Shown in pieces: positions 16,152 through 25,316 of a stretch of DNA of 64,000 nucleotides. The notes below the pieces were generated by a model. It did not search any database, was not told the origin of the DNA, and was given only the letters and a program-made list of their open reading frames with translations. This DNA comes from Planctomycetota bacterium (lineage in GTDB: Bacteria > Planctomycetota > PLA2). Made by a program: the position numbers and the translations under genes. The stretch spans positions 124,001 to 188,000 of the forward strand of contig JAJFFH010000066.1 of assembly GCA_021776735.1 (NCBI GenBank). Reading direction: 5' to 3'. The first letter of the stretch is position 1; every line of letters starts with the position of its first letter.

Positions 16152-16183
16152 CAAACGGGCGGCGATGTCCCGGCCCCCGTTTG
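16152..16183 (+). terminator. hairpin built on a variant motif copy
   Basis: CAAACGGG (16152-16159) pairs perfectly with CCCGTTTG (16176-16183) immediately after the stop codon. The left arm is the start of a dispersed motif copy; its single mismatch (A to G) is the base that makes the stem perfect. Confidence 0.55.
16156..16167 (+). repeat. dispersed motif, one mismatch
   Basis: Intergenic, directly after a TAG stop codon, with full upstream flank AGCAAA. Core reads CGGGCGGCGATG. Confidence 0.8.
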
Positions 16184-16249
16184 GGCTCGCCCGGAACAGA
16201 GGCGGCCTTGGTCTTTCCTGTCTGCTACCTGATAAGATCCGGCGCCGCT

Positions 16250-18904
16250 ATGGAGAGCCCGAGCAACGACAACCCGACCGCCGAGAATCCTGACAATCCT
16301 GAAAACGGTGACGGGGCCGACGGGGCTGACGCCGTCAACGCGACCAGCGCAGCCGACGCGGCCAGGGGCGAGACGGAAACGAGCGACCACGACATCCACG
16401 ACGTGGTCGCTTCCCGCCTTGCCGAGCGCGCCGGGCCGGATGCCGGGTTGCTGAAGTCGATCATGGCCCTGCTGGAAGCCGGAACCCCGGTTCCGTATCT
16501 CGCGCGCTACCGTCGCGAGCAGGTCGGGGGACTCGGCGAGGAGGAGCTGTACGGACTCGGCGACGCGGCTGCCGCGGTTCGCGAGTTCGAACAGCGCCGT
16601 GAGTTTGTGCTGCGCGCCGTCGCGGGGCGCGACGTGAGCGAGAAGCTCAAGAAGCGCATCGCGAACTGCCGCAAGCCCATCGAGCTCGAGTACCTCTACG
16701 AGCCGTTCCGGCCTTCTCGCAAGACGCCTGCGAGCGTGGCCTGCGAGCGTGGCCTCGAACCGTTGGCGGACGCGTTCCTGCGCAACGAGGAACCCGCGGT
16801 AGACGGATTCGTCGATCCCGACAAGGGGGTCGCGAGTGCCGATGCGGCGGTTCAGGGGGCGCGCGAGATTCTCGCGGAGCGTTTCGCGATTGATCCCGAC
16901 GTGCGCGCCTCGATGCTGCGCGCGGTGGAGAAGCAGGCCACCGTGGAGACGCGGCCCGCGCCGGGCAAGAGGGAGATCCCGAAGCGATTCGGCCCGTTCC
17001 GCAACTTCTCCGAGAAGCTCCCCGCGATCCCCGCGTCGCGCTTCTTGGCGTTGGCCCGAGCCGAGAACGAGGGCGCGCTCGCGTTCGACGTGACGTTCCC
17101 CGACGAGAAGGTCAAGAAGATGATCGCGCAGCGGTTCTATCCGGCCGAAGTGTCGGATCCCGTGCGGACGTTTCTCGACCAGGCGGCGGACGAGACCGTC
17201 CGTTTTCTGCGGCCGGCGATCATGCGCGACGCGTTCGCGCATGCCAAGGAGCGAGCGGACCAGACGGCGGTGACCTCTGCGGCGCGCAACCTGCGCGATC
17301 TGTTGTTGTTCCCGCCGGCCGGACCACAGCGCGTCATGGGTGTCGATCCGTCCCCGCGCGGCGCGGTTCCCGTCGCGTGCGTCGATGAGCGGGGCAATCC
17401 CCTTGCGCACGCCCGCCTCAAGTTCTTCCACAAAGACGAGGAGAAGGCGACAGCGACGCGCGAGCGCCTCGTCGAGCTGGTTCAGACCCACAAGATCTCG
17501 CTGATCGCGCTGGGCAGCGGGCTGGGCCGGCGCCAGTGCGAGGGCGCGCTGCTGGACGCGCTGGCCGGACTTGGCGAGGACATGCCGCCGATCGTCATCG
17601 TCAACGAGTCGGGTGCCGGTTCGTACGCCAGCGGTCCGTCCGGCCGCGTCGATCTGCCGGCGCTCCCCGTGCCCGCCCGCGCGGCGGTGTCGCTGGCCCG
17701 GCGGCTCATTGATCCCCTGGCCGAGCTGGTCAAGATCGATCCGCGTCAACTCTGCGGCGGTCAGTACCACGGGGTCATCGAGGACACGCTGCTCGGTCGT
17801 ACTCTCGACGCCGTTTCGGAATCGTGCGTCGGCTATGTCGGCGTCGATGTGAACCGCGCCGGAGCGCCGCTGCTCTCCCGGGTCTGCGGCCTGTCGCCTT
17901 CGGTCGCGCGCCAGATCGTCGAGCACCGCGACAAGAACGGTTTCTTCGCCGATCTCGAGGCGGTCCGGGCCTTGCCGTTCGTCACCGACCGCACGTTCGA
18001 GTGGTGTGCCGGGTTCTTGAGGATCGGCGGCGAGACCCCGCCCGAGAATCCGCTCGATGCGACCGGTGTTCATCCGGCGCACTACGGGTTGACCGAACGA
18101 ATCGCGCAGTCGCTCGGCTGCACGGTGGCCGACCTCGTGGGCGACAACGATCAACTCAACCAGATCGTCGCGGAACAGTTCGCCGACGAAACCACCGGCG
18201 CAGCGACCGTGGCGGCGGTGCTCTTCGAGATCCTCGAGGGCGGCGCGGATCCGCGGCCGCGGCTTGAGATCGCGCGCCGCAATCCCGCGGTTCGCAAGGT
18301 CGAAGACCTGAAACCCGGCATGCGACTGTCCGGCCGCATCACGAACGTCACGACGTTTGGTGCGTTCGTCGACGTCGGCGTGCAGCAGGACGGACTCGTG
18401 CACGTCTCCGAACTCGCCGACCACTTCGTCAAGGACCCGACGCAGGTTGCCAGCGCCGGCCAGGTGGTAAGCGTGCGCGTTCTCGGCGTGGATGAGGACA
18501 CCGGCCGGATTTCCCTGTCGATGCGCAGCCAACAGGCTCCGCGCCGCGACAGAGACGGCGAAGGCGAAGGCCGGGGACGCGGCGAAGGCCGCGGTCGAGG
18601 TGGCAGTGGTGGCGGTCGCGGCGGGCCCGGTGGGCCCCGTGGCGGCCCCGGTGGCGGCCCTGGCCAAGGTCGCGGCGGCGCATCCGGCGGCCGTGGTGGT
18701 GGTGGACGTGGCGGCGGTGGCCGAGGCGGCCCGCGCCGCCGCTCTCGCTCGGACGAAAACATGCCGGTTCCGGAGTCGATGCGCCCCAAGGGCCCGCTCC
18801 CGCTCATTCCCAAGGAACTACCCGAGAATCCGATTCCCGACAACATGACGGAAGAGGAGTTCATGCGGCTCAAGATGGAAGAGCTGCGCAAGCGCTTTTC
18901 GTAG
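16250..18904 (+). CDS. tex: Tex-type S1 RNA-binding protein with RGG-rich tail
   Basis: Tex is a transcription-associated nucleic-acid-binding protein. The frame gives 884 residues from the ATG at 16250. After an acidic 45-residue leader come the Tex helical domain (EAGTPVPYLARYRREQVGGL), the YqgF-like core (RVMGVDPSPRGAVPVACVDE), the helix-hairpin-helix region (LLSRVCGLSPSVARQIVEHR), and an S1 domain at about 690-762 (FGAFVDVGVQQDGLVHVSELAD). Residues 763-834 are an Arg/Gly-rich tail with many RGG and GGRGG units, followed by a helix. Typical Tex is near 770 residues and ends after S1, so leader and tail are additions. Confidence 0.93.
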   Translation: MESPSNDNPTAENPDNPENGDGADGADAVNATSAADAARGETETSDHDIHDVVASRLAERAGPDAGLLKSIMALLEAGTPVPYLARYRREQVGGLGEEELYGLGDAAAAVREFEQRREFVLRAVAGRDVSEKLKKRIANCRKPIELEYLYEPFRPSRKTPASVACERGLEPLADAFLRNEEPAVDGFVDPDKGVASADAAVQGAREILAERFAIDPDVRASMLRAVEKQATVETRPAPGKREIPKRFGPFRNFSEKLPAIPASRFLALARAENEGALAFDVTFPDEKVKKMIAQRFYPAEVSDPVRTFLDQAADETVRFLRPAIMRDAFAHAKERADQTAVTSAARNLRDLLLFPPAGPQRVMGVDPSPRGAVPVACVDERGNPLAHARLKFFHKDEEKATATRERLVELVQTHKISLIALGSGLGRRQCEGALLDALAGLGEDMPPIVIVNESGAGSYASGPSGRVDLPALPVPARAAVSLARRLIDPLAELVKIDPRQLCGGQYHGVIEDTLLGRTLDAVSESCVGYVGVDVNRAGAPLLSRVCGLSPSVARQIVEHRDKNGFFADLEAVRALPFVTDRTFEWCAGFLRIGGETPPENPLDATGVHPAHYGLTERIAQSLGCTVADLVGDNDQLNQIVAEQFADETTGAATVAAVLFEILEGGADPRPRLEIARRNPAVRKVEDLKPGMRLSGRITNVTTFGAFVDVGVQQDGLVHVSELADHFVKDPTQVASAGQVVSVRVLGVDEDTGRISLSMRSQQAPRRDRDGEGEGRGRGEGRGRGGSGGGRGGPGGPRGGPGGGPGQGRGGASGGRGGGGRGGGGRGGPRRRSRSDENMPVPESMRPKGPLPLIPKELPENPIPDNMTEEEFMRLKMEELRKRFS

Positions 18905-18992
18905 CGAAAATCGCCCATGGCGAGTCTCGCAGGGGCGTCGCCGTCCCGCCTTCGCGCTCCACGCTCCGGCGCCGGTGAACCCGTCTGCTGTA

Positions 18993-21900
18993 TCAGCGCT
19001 GGTCTCGTTCGAACGTGTGGATCCACGGCTTGTCGGTGATCACCACGATGTAGCCTTCGCCCGCCACGATGTATTGCGGTGTCTCGTCCTTGAAGTCGTA
19101 GTCCCACCAGGCCCTTTCCTCAACGGCGTCGAAGGCCGCGATGTGCTGGCTGGCGATGACGTACAAGAAACCGTCCGTGATCGCCGGCGTGTGATCGATG
19201 GCGAATCCGACTTCGAAGGTGACCTCGACCTTGCCCTCTTGGGTGAGGCCACGGACGACGCCGCCGCGGGTCGAGAGCATGACGAGGTCGCCCTGCGGGA
19301 CGGGGTGCGCCGTGACCGGACCGCTCGTGTTGGTTTTCCACGCGACCGCGCCGGTCCGGCGATCGAACGCCCAGAGGCGTCCGTCCTCGCCGCCGGCAAA
19401 CACGCGGTTGCCCTTGACGCAGATGCCGCCAAAGAACGACGTGCCGCTCGGTGCCGTCAGGCGGCGCAACTGCTTGCCGGTCTTCGCGTCGTGCACGAGG
19501 ATTTGGCCGCGAGCCGCCGTGGGAATGTAGATTTCGTTGCCGGCCGCGACCAGCGCGGCGCTTGGCGCGGCGCCCAGAGGCGTACGCGAGACGACCTTGC
19601 CGTCCCGGATGGCGTAGAGCGCGGGAGTGCTCGTCGCGACCCACAGGGTCTTCTTGTGCAATGCCGCCGTGTACGAGACTTTCCCGTCGAGTTGCAGGTG
19701 TCCGGGGGCGATGTCGCCGTCCTTGAGCCGGACGCGGTACACCTTGCCTGGCGCGGTGGTCAAGTAGACCCAGTCGCCCACGACGACCGGGGCGGCCGTG
19801 ATGCGATCGAGGGTGTTGGTCGCTGCCTCCCACGCGACGCCGCCGCCGGCGAGGTCGATGGCCTGGAGCGTTGACCGGTTGGTCGCGAGCAGCAGCTTGC
19901 CCTTTGCGATGACCGGCGCGGCTTCGATCAGGCCCGAGATCTCGTGGTCCCAGGCGAGCTTTTTTTCAAGCTTGATGTCGAGCGTGCCCGTGTTGGCCGG
20001 GTCGGTCGGAAGCAGTTTCGTCTCCTTCGTATGGAAACCCTTCCGTTCGACCCGAATGCGTGCCTGCGGCACGAAGTCCATCTCGATCTCGCAGGGTGTC
20101 ATCCCGACTTCCTTCTCGTCGAGGTAGACGACCGCGCCCTTCGGCGTCGAAAGGACGCGATAGGGCATCCGGTACTTGGCCTCAAAGCGAATCAGGCGGT
20201 GCTTGCTGAACAGGTTGCGTAGCACCCGGTAGGCCGCGTGGGGCTGGTTCTCCCGCCGCAGCGTCTCCACCTCGGCGAGTTGCGAGATGACCTCGACCAG
20301 TTCATTGCGCCGGCGACGCGTTTCGCGCAGGATGTTGCTGCGCTCCAGCCAGGTCAGAAGGTCGAGGAAGTACTTGCGCGGCTGCTGGCGATCCACCTCA
20401 TGGGCCTTATCGTACGCGCGGGCGTAGAGCTCGTGGGCCTTTTCGACCTCGCACGTGCGCATGTATTCCCGGCCCTGGCGGTCGGCCAGGTCACGCACGG
20501 CGATGATCTCCGCCTTGAGGCGGGCCGCCCGGACGGCGAAGAACAGCGCATCGAGATTGGTGAAGGCGCCTTCGGCCCCCTTGATCTCGTCGATGAATTC
20601 CTTGATGCCCTTGGACCCCTTGCCGATGTGCTTCGACTTCGCGACATCGGCCAGCCGTTCGCACAGGTCGGGGACGAGGCGAATCCAGTCGCGGCTCCGC
20701 ACGTGCGCGAGTTGTCTTTCCAGCGCGTTCAGCTTCTCCGCGCCGCCGTCCTTGAGCTGCTGGAGCTGGTGTTGGCTGATCGCGAGTTGCTGGCGGTCGT
20801 CCTTGAAACGCTTCAGGGTCCCCTCGAGGAAGTTGATCAGATCGTATTCCAGGTGGGACGTGACGCCCTTGCGCAGGAACGCGACCTGGCGCTGGTCGAG
20901 CTGTTGCAGGAACGGCGGCAGGAGGTCGAGGGCCTCAAGATACGGCTTGTCCTGTAGCGCGGCGCGAACCTCGTTGAGGCGCTCGTCGATCTCGCGGCGA
21001 AGACGGTCCTGAACAACCTTGCGCGCCGTGTTCTTCGTCGCGCGTTTCTTGTCGATCGCCGCCTTGATTCGCCCGGCGCTGGTTGCCTCGTCGCTGTCCG
21101 GGTGCTCCTTGCGCAGTTCCTGGATGAGCTGCAGCGCGCGCTCGTCGTTGCCGGCCTGGTGTGCGGCCGCCAGCTCCTCCATCATTACCCCGGGGCCGGG
21201 GCCGCGAAACGAGAGGCCGACGACGCCCACAACGGCGAGAAGCGCGGCGGCGACGGCCGCCCGAATCAGGTTCTTCCGCTTGCGACCGCCGGCGATCTTG
21301 ACCGACTCGAGGGTCTTGAGGCCGACGATGGCGTCCTCGTCCTCGGGATCGATCTTGAGCAGCAGGCGATAACACGACGCAAGCAGTTCGAGCGCCTTCT
21401 CGCTACGCATTGCCTTGCGCGACGACTCGGTCGTCTGGACGAGTTCGATGATTTCCTCGCGCGCGTCTTCGTACCGGTCTCCGCGCATGAGGAGTTGCGC
21501 GTAGTAGTAGCGCAGGGTCACCGCCTGAGGCGCGTCTTGGAGCCCGGCGTCGCACGCCTCCAGGGCGCCATCCAGGTTTCCGTTTTCGACATGCGCCCGC
21601 GCCATCTTGAGGGACGTTTCTGCCACTCGCTCCCGGTCGTCCTGGCGCGCGAAAGCGTCGCGAATGGCGAGCATCGCCTCGAACAGCGAGCTGTCGTGGC
21701 GGAGCGCCTGCTCCAGATACTCGACCGCCTCGTCGACTTCGTCGGTGTCCAGCGACAACGTGCCAGCGGCGCACAGGAGACGCGCCAGGCGCTTCGGCTC
21801 CTGGATGCGCTGCACGGCCTCGACGCACTGATCGAGGATGGCGCGGTCGCTCGGCTCGCGCCCGTGGGCGAGTTCCAGGAGTTGCGCCGCCCGCGCGTGG

Positions 21901-22658
21901 CCACCGATGTCCCGCGCGCGCTCACTCGTCGCGATCAACTCATCGACGGTGAGGCAGCGCGCGAGGCCACCGCTGACAAGTCGCGAGACGGAGACGAGCG
22001 TGTCGTAGAGCGACAAGCCCACCATGTCGCGCAACTCGTCGATGCACTGGGGCTCGCCAAGATGATCGAAGACGTCAAGCACGGCCTGCGAGTTAGCCTC
22101 ACGGTCCGGTGCCAGGCCCTCCTGCTGAATGAAGAACTCGTCGTTGCACGGGATGGTCTCCCGCAGACGCTCCATTTCGTCGAGCCGCCGAGCCGCTTCC
22201 AGGCAGAGGCTGGCTGGATCCATGAGGATGTCGGACAGCGGCGACTGGGTCTCGGTGGCCTCCTGGCCATCGTAGAACGCGAACGAGCCCACCTCCCAGG
22301 CGAACGCCTCGAAGATCTCGTCCTCGGCGTGGTAGCGGAGGGTCCGATTCAGCTCCTCTTCGTCGATCTTGCCGGACTCGACCAGGAGCTGCCCAATCGG
22401 GCGGTACTCCTTTTTTTGTTCGAGCAGCAGGATCTCGATGTCCTGCGTCGTAATCCGTCCCCGCTTGACGAAAATCTCGCCCAGACGCAGAGGCCGAAAC
22501 GAGCGGGCGAAGAACACGCGTACCCCCTCCGGGGAGATGTGGATCTTCTTCGCACAGCCCTCGCGCTGGAGTACCAGCACGCCGGTCTGCTTGTTCTGAC
22601 TCAACGTCTGAAAGACGTCGAACAGACTGATGTTGTTGAGGTCGCCCTTGAAGGCCAT
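18993..22658 (-). CDS. DUF4388 / TPR / PEGA / beta-propeller membrane protein
   Basis: The 1221-residue protein has an unusual order. Residues 1-130 are a DUF4388 (PATAN) domain (GDLNNISLFDVFQTLSQNKQTGVLVL), common in regulators of gliding and surface systems. Residues 240-450 are TPR-like. A single membrane segment is at 464-484. A long coiled-coil part (490-820) leads to a PEGA domain (834-884, STPKGAVVYLDEKEVGMTPCEIE), and residues 900-1221 form a PQQ-type beta-propeller with repeated AIDLAGGGVAWEA-like blades. It could link a cytoplasmic sensor to an extracytoplasmic propeller. Function unknown. Confidence 0.85.
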   Translation of the reverse strand: MAFKGDLNNISLFDVFQTLSQNKQTGVLVLQREGCAKKIHISPEGVRVFFARSFRPLRLGEIFVKRGRITTQDIEILLLEQKKEYRPIGQLLVESGKIDEEELNRTLRYHAEDEIFEAFAWEVGSFAFYDGQEATETQSPLSDILMDPASLCLEAARRLDEMERLRETIPCNDEFFIQQEGLAPDREANSQAVLDVFDHLGEPQCIDELRDMVGLSLYDTLVSVSRLVSGGLARCLTVDELIATSERARDIGGHARAAQLLELAHGREPSDRAILDQCVEAVQRIQEPKRLARLLCAAGTLSLDTDEVDEAVEYLEQALRHDSSLFEAMLAIRDAFARQDDRERVAETSLKMARAHVENGNLDGALEACDAGLQDAPQAVTLRYYYAQLLMRGDRYEDAREEIIELVQTTESSRKAMRSEKALELLASCYRLLLKIDPEDEDAIVGLKTLESVKIAGGRKRKNLIRAAVAAALLAVVGVVGLSFRGPGPGVMMEELAAAHQAGNDERALQLIQELRKEHPDSDEATSAGRIKAAIDKKRATKNTARKVVQDRLRREIDERLNEVRAALQDKPYLEALDLLPPFLQQLDQRQVAFLRKGVTSHLEYDLINFLEGTLKRFKDDRQQLAISQHQLQQLKDGGAEKLNALERQLAHVRSRDWIRLVPDLCERLADVAKSKHIGKGSKGIKEFIDEIKGAEGAFTNLDALFFAVRAARLKAEIIAVRDLADRQGREYMRTCEVEKAHELYARAYDKAHEVDRQQPRKYFLDLLTWLERSNILRETRRRRNELVEVISQLAEVETLRRENQPHAAYRVLRNLFSKHRLIRFEAKYRMPYRVLSTPKGAVVYLDEKEVGMTPCEIEMDFVPQARIRVERKGFHTKETKLLPTDPANTGTLDIKLEKKLAWDHEISGLIEAAPVIAKGKLLLATNRSTLQAIDLAGGGVAWEAATNTLDRITAAPVVVGDWVYLTTAPGKVYRVRLKDGDIAPGHLQLDGKVSYTAALHKKTLWVATSTPALYAIRDGKVVSRTPLGAAPSAALVAAGNEIYIPTAARGQILVHDAKTGKQLRRLTAPSGTSFFGGICVKGNRVFAGGEDGRLWAFDRRTGAVAWKTNTSGPVTAHPVPQGDLVMLSTRGGVVRGLTQEGKVEVTFEVGFAIDHTPAITDGFLYVIASQHIAAFDAVEERAWWDYDFKDETPQYIVAGEGYIVVITDKPWIHTFERDQR
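20494..20505 (+). repeat. dispersed motif, one mismatch
   Basis: Inside the DUF4388/propeller gene, antisense to it; the gene reads IIAVRDL here. Core reads CGCACGGCGATG. The flank is not the usual one, so chance cannot be excluded. Confidence 0.5.
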
Positions 22659-22668
22659 CGCGCTTGCA

Positions 22669-22687
22669 CCGGTCCCCCGCGGACCGG
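22669..22687 (-). terminator. 7-bp hairpin between mtnA and the DUF4388 gene
   Basis: CCGGTCC and its exact complement flank a 5-nt loop in the 81-base gap downstream of mtnA. It may terminate mtnA transcripts or lie in the leader of the next gene; there is no T-tract. Confidence 0.4.
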
Positions 22688-22739
22688 ATTCCGGCCTCTT
22701 ATCGGCCTCAAACCGAGACGGACTGAAGCGCGACCGGAC

Positions 22740-23723
22740 CTACGAACCACCGATGGCAGCAACGATTTCGGCCTCAACGGCCGGGATTACCCCCGTATCG
22801 ACGATCAGGGACGTGACGAGGGCGGCCGGTGTGATGTCGAAAGCGGGGCTGTAGACGCAAACCCCTTCAGGAGCGGTTCTTACGCCGAATCCCTCGGTGA
22901 CTTCGGCTGCCGACCGCTCCTCGATCGGGATGGCCGCGCCATTCGGGCAGTTCAGGTCGAATGTCGATCGCGGTGCGGCCACATAGAACGGCACGTCGTG
23001 GGCCCGAGCGGCCAGTGCCACCGCGTAGGTCCCGATCTTGTTGGCCACATCCCCGTTTCGGGCAATCCGGTCCGCGCCGACCACGACCGCATCGACGCGT
23101 CCGGATGCCATCAGCGACGCGGTAACGGAGTCGGCGATGAGCGTGACATCGACGCCGGCATGCTGGAGTTCGTAGGCGGTTAACCGGGCTCCCTGGAGCA
23201 GCGGCCTCGTCTCACAGGCAATGACGGCGATGCTTTTTCCGCCTTCCACGGCAGCGTAGATGACCCCTAAGGCCGTGCCGTAGCCGGCCGTCGCCAGCGA
23301 ACCGGCGTTGCAGTGGGTCAAGACGCTGCTCGTTTGCCCCAGCAGCGCGGCGCCATATCGGCCGATGGCGTGGCACGCCGCCTCGTCTTCCTCGCGAATT
23401 GCGTCGGCCTCGGCGAAGAGGTCGCCGCCGCGCGAGATGCACCGGAGCATGCGATCGACCGCCCAAGAGAGGTTGACCGCGGTCGGCCGAGCCGCGGCGA
23501 TCCGAGCTGCCCAGCCCAGCGGATCGTCGGCGAGCCACATCGCATACGCCCCGGCGACCCCAATCGCCGGCGCCCCGCGAACTCGCAGCGACTGAATGGC
23601 CTCGATGATCTGCGCGGGATCCTTGAGCGTGATCCACACCTGCTCGCCGGGCAGTCGGGTCTGATCAAGAATCTCAACCCGCCGAGCAGCGGAATCGACA
23701 CGAAAAGGACGCACGATCTCCAT
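22740..23723 (-). CDS. mtnA: S-methyl-5-thioribose-1-phosphate isomerase MtnA
   Basis: MtnA converts methylthioribose 1-phosphate to methylthioribulose 1-phosphate in the methionine salvage pathway. The 327-residue protein shows VRGAPAIGVAGAYAM near residue 47, the catalytic Cys in LTHCNAGSLATAGYGTALG, ETRPLLQGARLTAYEL, and the catalytic Asp in VVGADRIARNGDVANKIGTY. The C-terminal PAFDITPAALVTSLIVDTGV is typical. Length matches the family (about 340). No other salvage gene lies in the window. A two-mismatch motif copy at 23221 encodes part of KSIAVIA. Confidence 0.96.
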   Translation of the reverse strand: MEIVRPFRVDSAARRVEILDQTRLPGEQVWITLKDPAQIIEAIQSLRVRGAPAIGVAGAYAMWLADDPLGWAARIAAARPTAVNLSWAVDRMLRCISRGGDLFAEADAIREEDEAACHAIGRYGAALLGQTSSVLTHCNAGSLATAGYGTALGVIYAAVEGGKSIAVIACETRPLLQGARLTAYELQHAGVDVTLIADSVTASLMASGRVDAVVVGADRIARNGDVANKIGTYAVALAARAHDVPFYVAAPRSTFDLNCPNGAAIPIEERSAAEVTEGFGVRTAPEGVCVYSPAFDITPAALVTSLIVDTGVIPAVEAEIVAAIGGS

Positions 23724-23768
23724 CGCCCCAAGTTACCGCCCCGAGTCGCGGGCACCGCCAAACGACCA

Positions 23769-23868
23769 GCCCGGTACGGTGCCGGGTAATCCTGCCGCAT
23801 TCAACTCCCCGGCACGCCCCTCCGGTACGGGTGCCTGCCCGGTACGGGTGCCAGGTAATCCTGCCGCA
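23769..23868 (+). repeat. imperfect direct repeat, two ~31-bp units
   Basis: Units at 23769-23799 and 23837-23868 share GCCCGGTACGG, a TGCC core and GGTAATCCTGCCGCA, differing by one indel and one substitution, 68 bases apart. A partial third GGTACGGGTGCC lies between them. They are in the gap between mtnA and the ZIP gene, upstream of both divergent starts. Function unknown. Confidence 0.6.
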
Positions 23869-23940
23869 AATCGCCGCCGAGCCGCCACCGTTCTGAGAAC
23901 GAACTCTCAATAGTTGGGGCCGGGGCGTATCCTGCCTCGG

Positions 23941-24774
23941 ATGTCGCCGACTGTGGCCACGCTCCTTTCCGTCGGCGCGATCAGCCTGGTTTCGTTGGCG
24001 GGGGTGGCGGCGCTGGGCCTCAGTGCGCGGCGCCTGCGGGGCATCCTGTTGCCGTTGGTCGCGCTGGCGGCGGGCGCCATGCTCGGCGACGCGTTCTTGC
24101 ACCTGCTGCCTCAAGCGGTCGAGGGTGCGGGGGGACTGACGCGCGGGGTATCTCTGGCGGTGCTCGCCGGGATGGGCGCGTTCCTGGTGCTCGAGAAGGT
24201 GATCCACTGGCAGCACAGCCACGAGCCGTGCGAGGAGGTCCACGTTCACCCGATCGGGGTGATGAACCTGGTCGGCGACGCCTTTCACAACCTGATCGAC
24301 GGCGTCCTGATCGCCGCCGCGTACCTGGGGGGCGGCATCGAGTCGGGCCTGACCGTGACCGTGGTGGTCGCGCTGCACGAGATTCCCCAAGAGCTTGGCG
24401 ACTTCGCCATCCTGATCCACGCCGGATTCACGCCGCGCCGCGCGCTGTTTTTCAACATGCTCTCCGCATTGGCCGCCGTGCTCGGCGCCGTCCTCGTCAT
24501 CCTCATCGGCGAGCACGCGCAGGAGTACCTGCAATGGATGCTGCCGTTCACGGCCGGCGCCTTCATCTACATCGCCGCGTCGGACCTGATCCCCGAGATC
24601 CGCAAGGAACAGTCGTACAAGAAGGGCCTCACGCTCCTCGCCGCATTCGCCGCGGGCATCATCCTGATCCTCGCCATGGAAGCCGGCCACGATCACGACC
24701 ACGATCACGACCACGAATCCGACGGCTGCGCCCCAAGCCACGATCAAAATGACCACGACCACGACCACGACTGA
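23941..24774 (+). CDS. ZIP-family divalent metal transporter
   Basis: The 277-residue protein starts at the ATG at 23941; a longer version would begin at an upstream TTG. ZIP proteins import zinc, iron or manganese. The family motifs are present: HLLPQAVEG in helix 2, HNLIDGVLIAAAY in helix 4 and ALHEIPQELGDFAIL in helix 5, with the His and Glu that form the binuclear metal site. A His-rich stretch (HSHEP) lies in the loop after helix 3, and the C-terminus has tandem HD repeats, probable metal-sensing or delivery tails. Confidence 0.92.
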   Translation: MSPTVATLLSVGAISLVSLAGVAALGLSARRLRGILLPLVALAAGAMLGDAFLHLLPQAVEGAGGLTRGVSLAVLAGMGAFLVLEKVIHWQHSHEPCEEVHVHPIGVMNLVGDAFHNLIDGVLIAAAYLGGGIESGLTVTVVVALHEIPQELGDFAILIHAGFTPRRALFFNMLSALAAVLGAVLVILIGEHAQEYLQWMLPFTAGAFIYIAASDLIPEIRKEQSYKKGLTLLAAFAAGIILILAMEAGHDHDHDHDHESDGCAPSHDQNDHDHDHD

Positions 24775-24806
24775 CGATGGCGTGAGTGAAGCCGGAGGGA
24801 AGCAAA

Positions 24807-24818
24807 CGGACGGCGATG
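24807..24818 (+). repeat. dispersed motif, exact core
   Basis: Intergenic, 32 bases after the ZIP stop codon and on its strand, with the full flank AGCAAA and TT after the core. Confidence 0.85.
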
Positions 24819-24881
24819 TTCGCTCCGATGGGATTTGGGAGGTGCCGGGTTCCCGCACCGTCATTCGATAGGGATCAGGAG

Positions 24882-25316
24882 ATGCATGCCACACTGACGC
24901 TCAAGACCAATCTCCTTCTCAGCGCATGCTGGGGTGTCATCGCGGGGCTGTCCTCTCTTGGAGCCCAGGTCCGTTCCGTTATTGCGGCAGGCGTGGCCGT
25001 GGCGTTTGGATTGGCCTGCGGCTTTCTTCAGGGGCGCAGTCTCCAAGCGGAGTCAGGCGCGTTTCTCAAGGCGGAAACAGCCATCGCGGTCCGCCAGGTT
25101 TTCATGAGTACATCCGCCGGCAAGGTAGCGATCCATCTTCAGTGGGTCGGCGTCGCACTCCTCGCCCGCCGCGGACGCGGTCACCGCGCCTCCTACTTCG
25201 CCACGCGGGCGTGCCAGAACTTTTCCCAGCGCGGATCCTTGCGGCAGAGTGCCAGGGCCGGGTCCTGTGACAGTTCGCCTTTCGTGGCCGGCATACCGTC
25301 CTTGAAGGCGGCGTAG
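24882..25316 (+). CDS. possible small membrane protein
   Basis: An open frame of 144 residues begins MHATLTLKTNLLLSACWGVIAG and has two hydrophobic stretches in the first 55 residues. The last 45 residues overlap the end of the convergent gene at 25193 and look like random translation, so the true protein may be a decayed or artefactual frame. A one-mismatch motif copy falls inside it (peptide TAIAVRQ). Weak support overall. Confidence 0.35.
   Translation: MHATLTLKTNLLLSACWGVIAGLSSLGAQVRSVIAAGVAVAFGLACGFLQGRSLQAESGAFLKAETAIAVRQVFMSTSAGKVAIHLQWVGVALLARRGRGHRASYFATRACQNFSQRGSLRQSARAGSCDSSPFVAGIPSLKAA
25082..25093 (-). repeat. dispersed motif, one mismatch
   Basis: Inside the doubtful small membrane protein frame, antisense to it; encodes AIAVRQ. 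Core differs at one inner base. Confidence 0.6.

Noticed and set aside
15824..16249. Upstream extension of the Tex frame
   Set aside because: It overlaps the end of the preceding gene and is low-complexity Arg/Pro; the ATG at 16250 gives a normal start.
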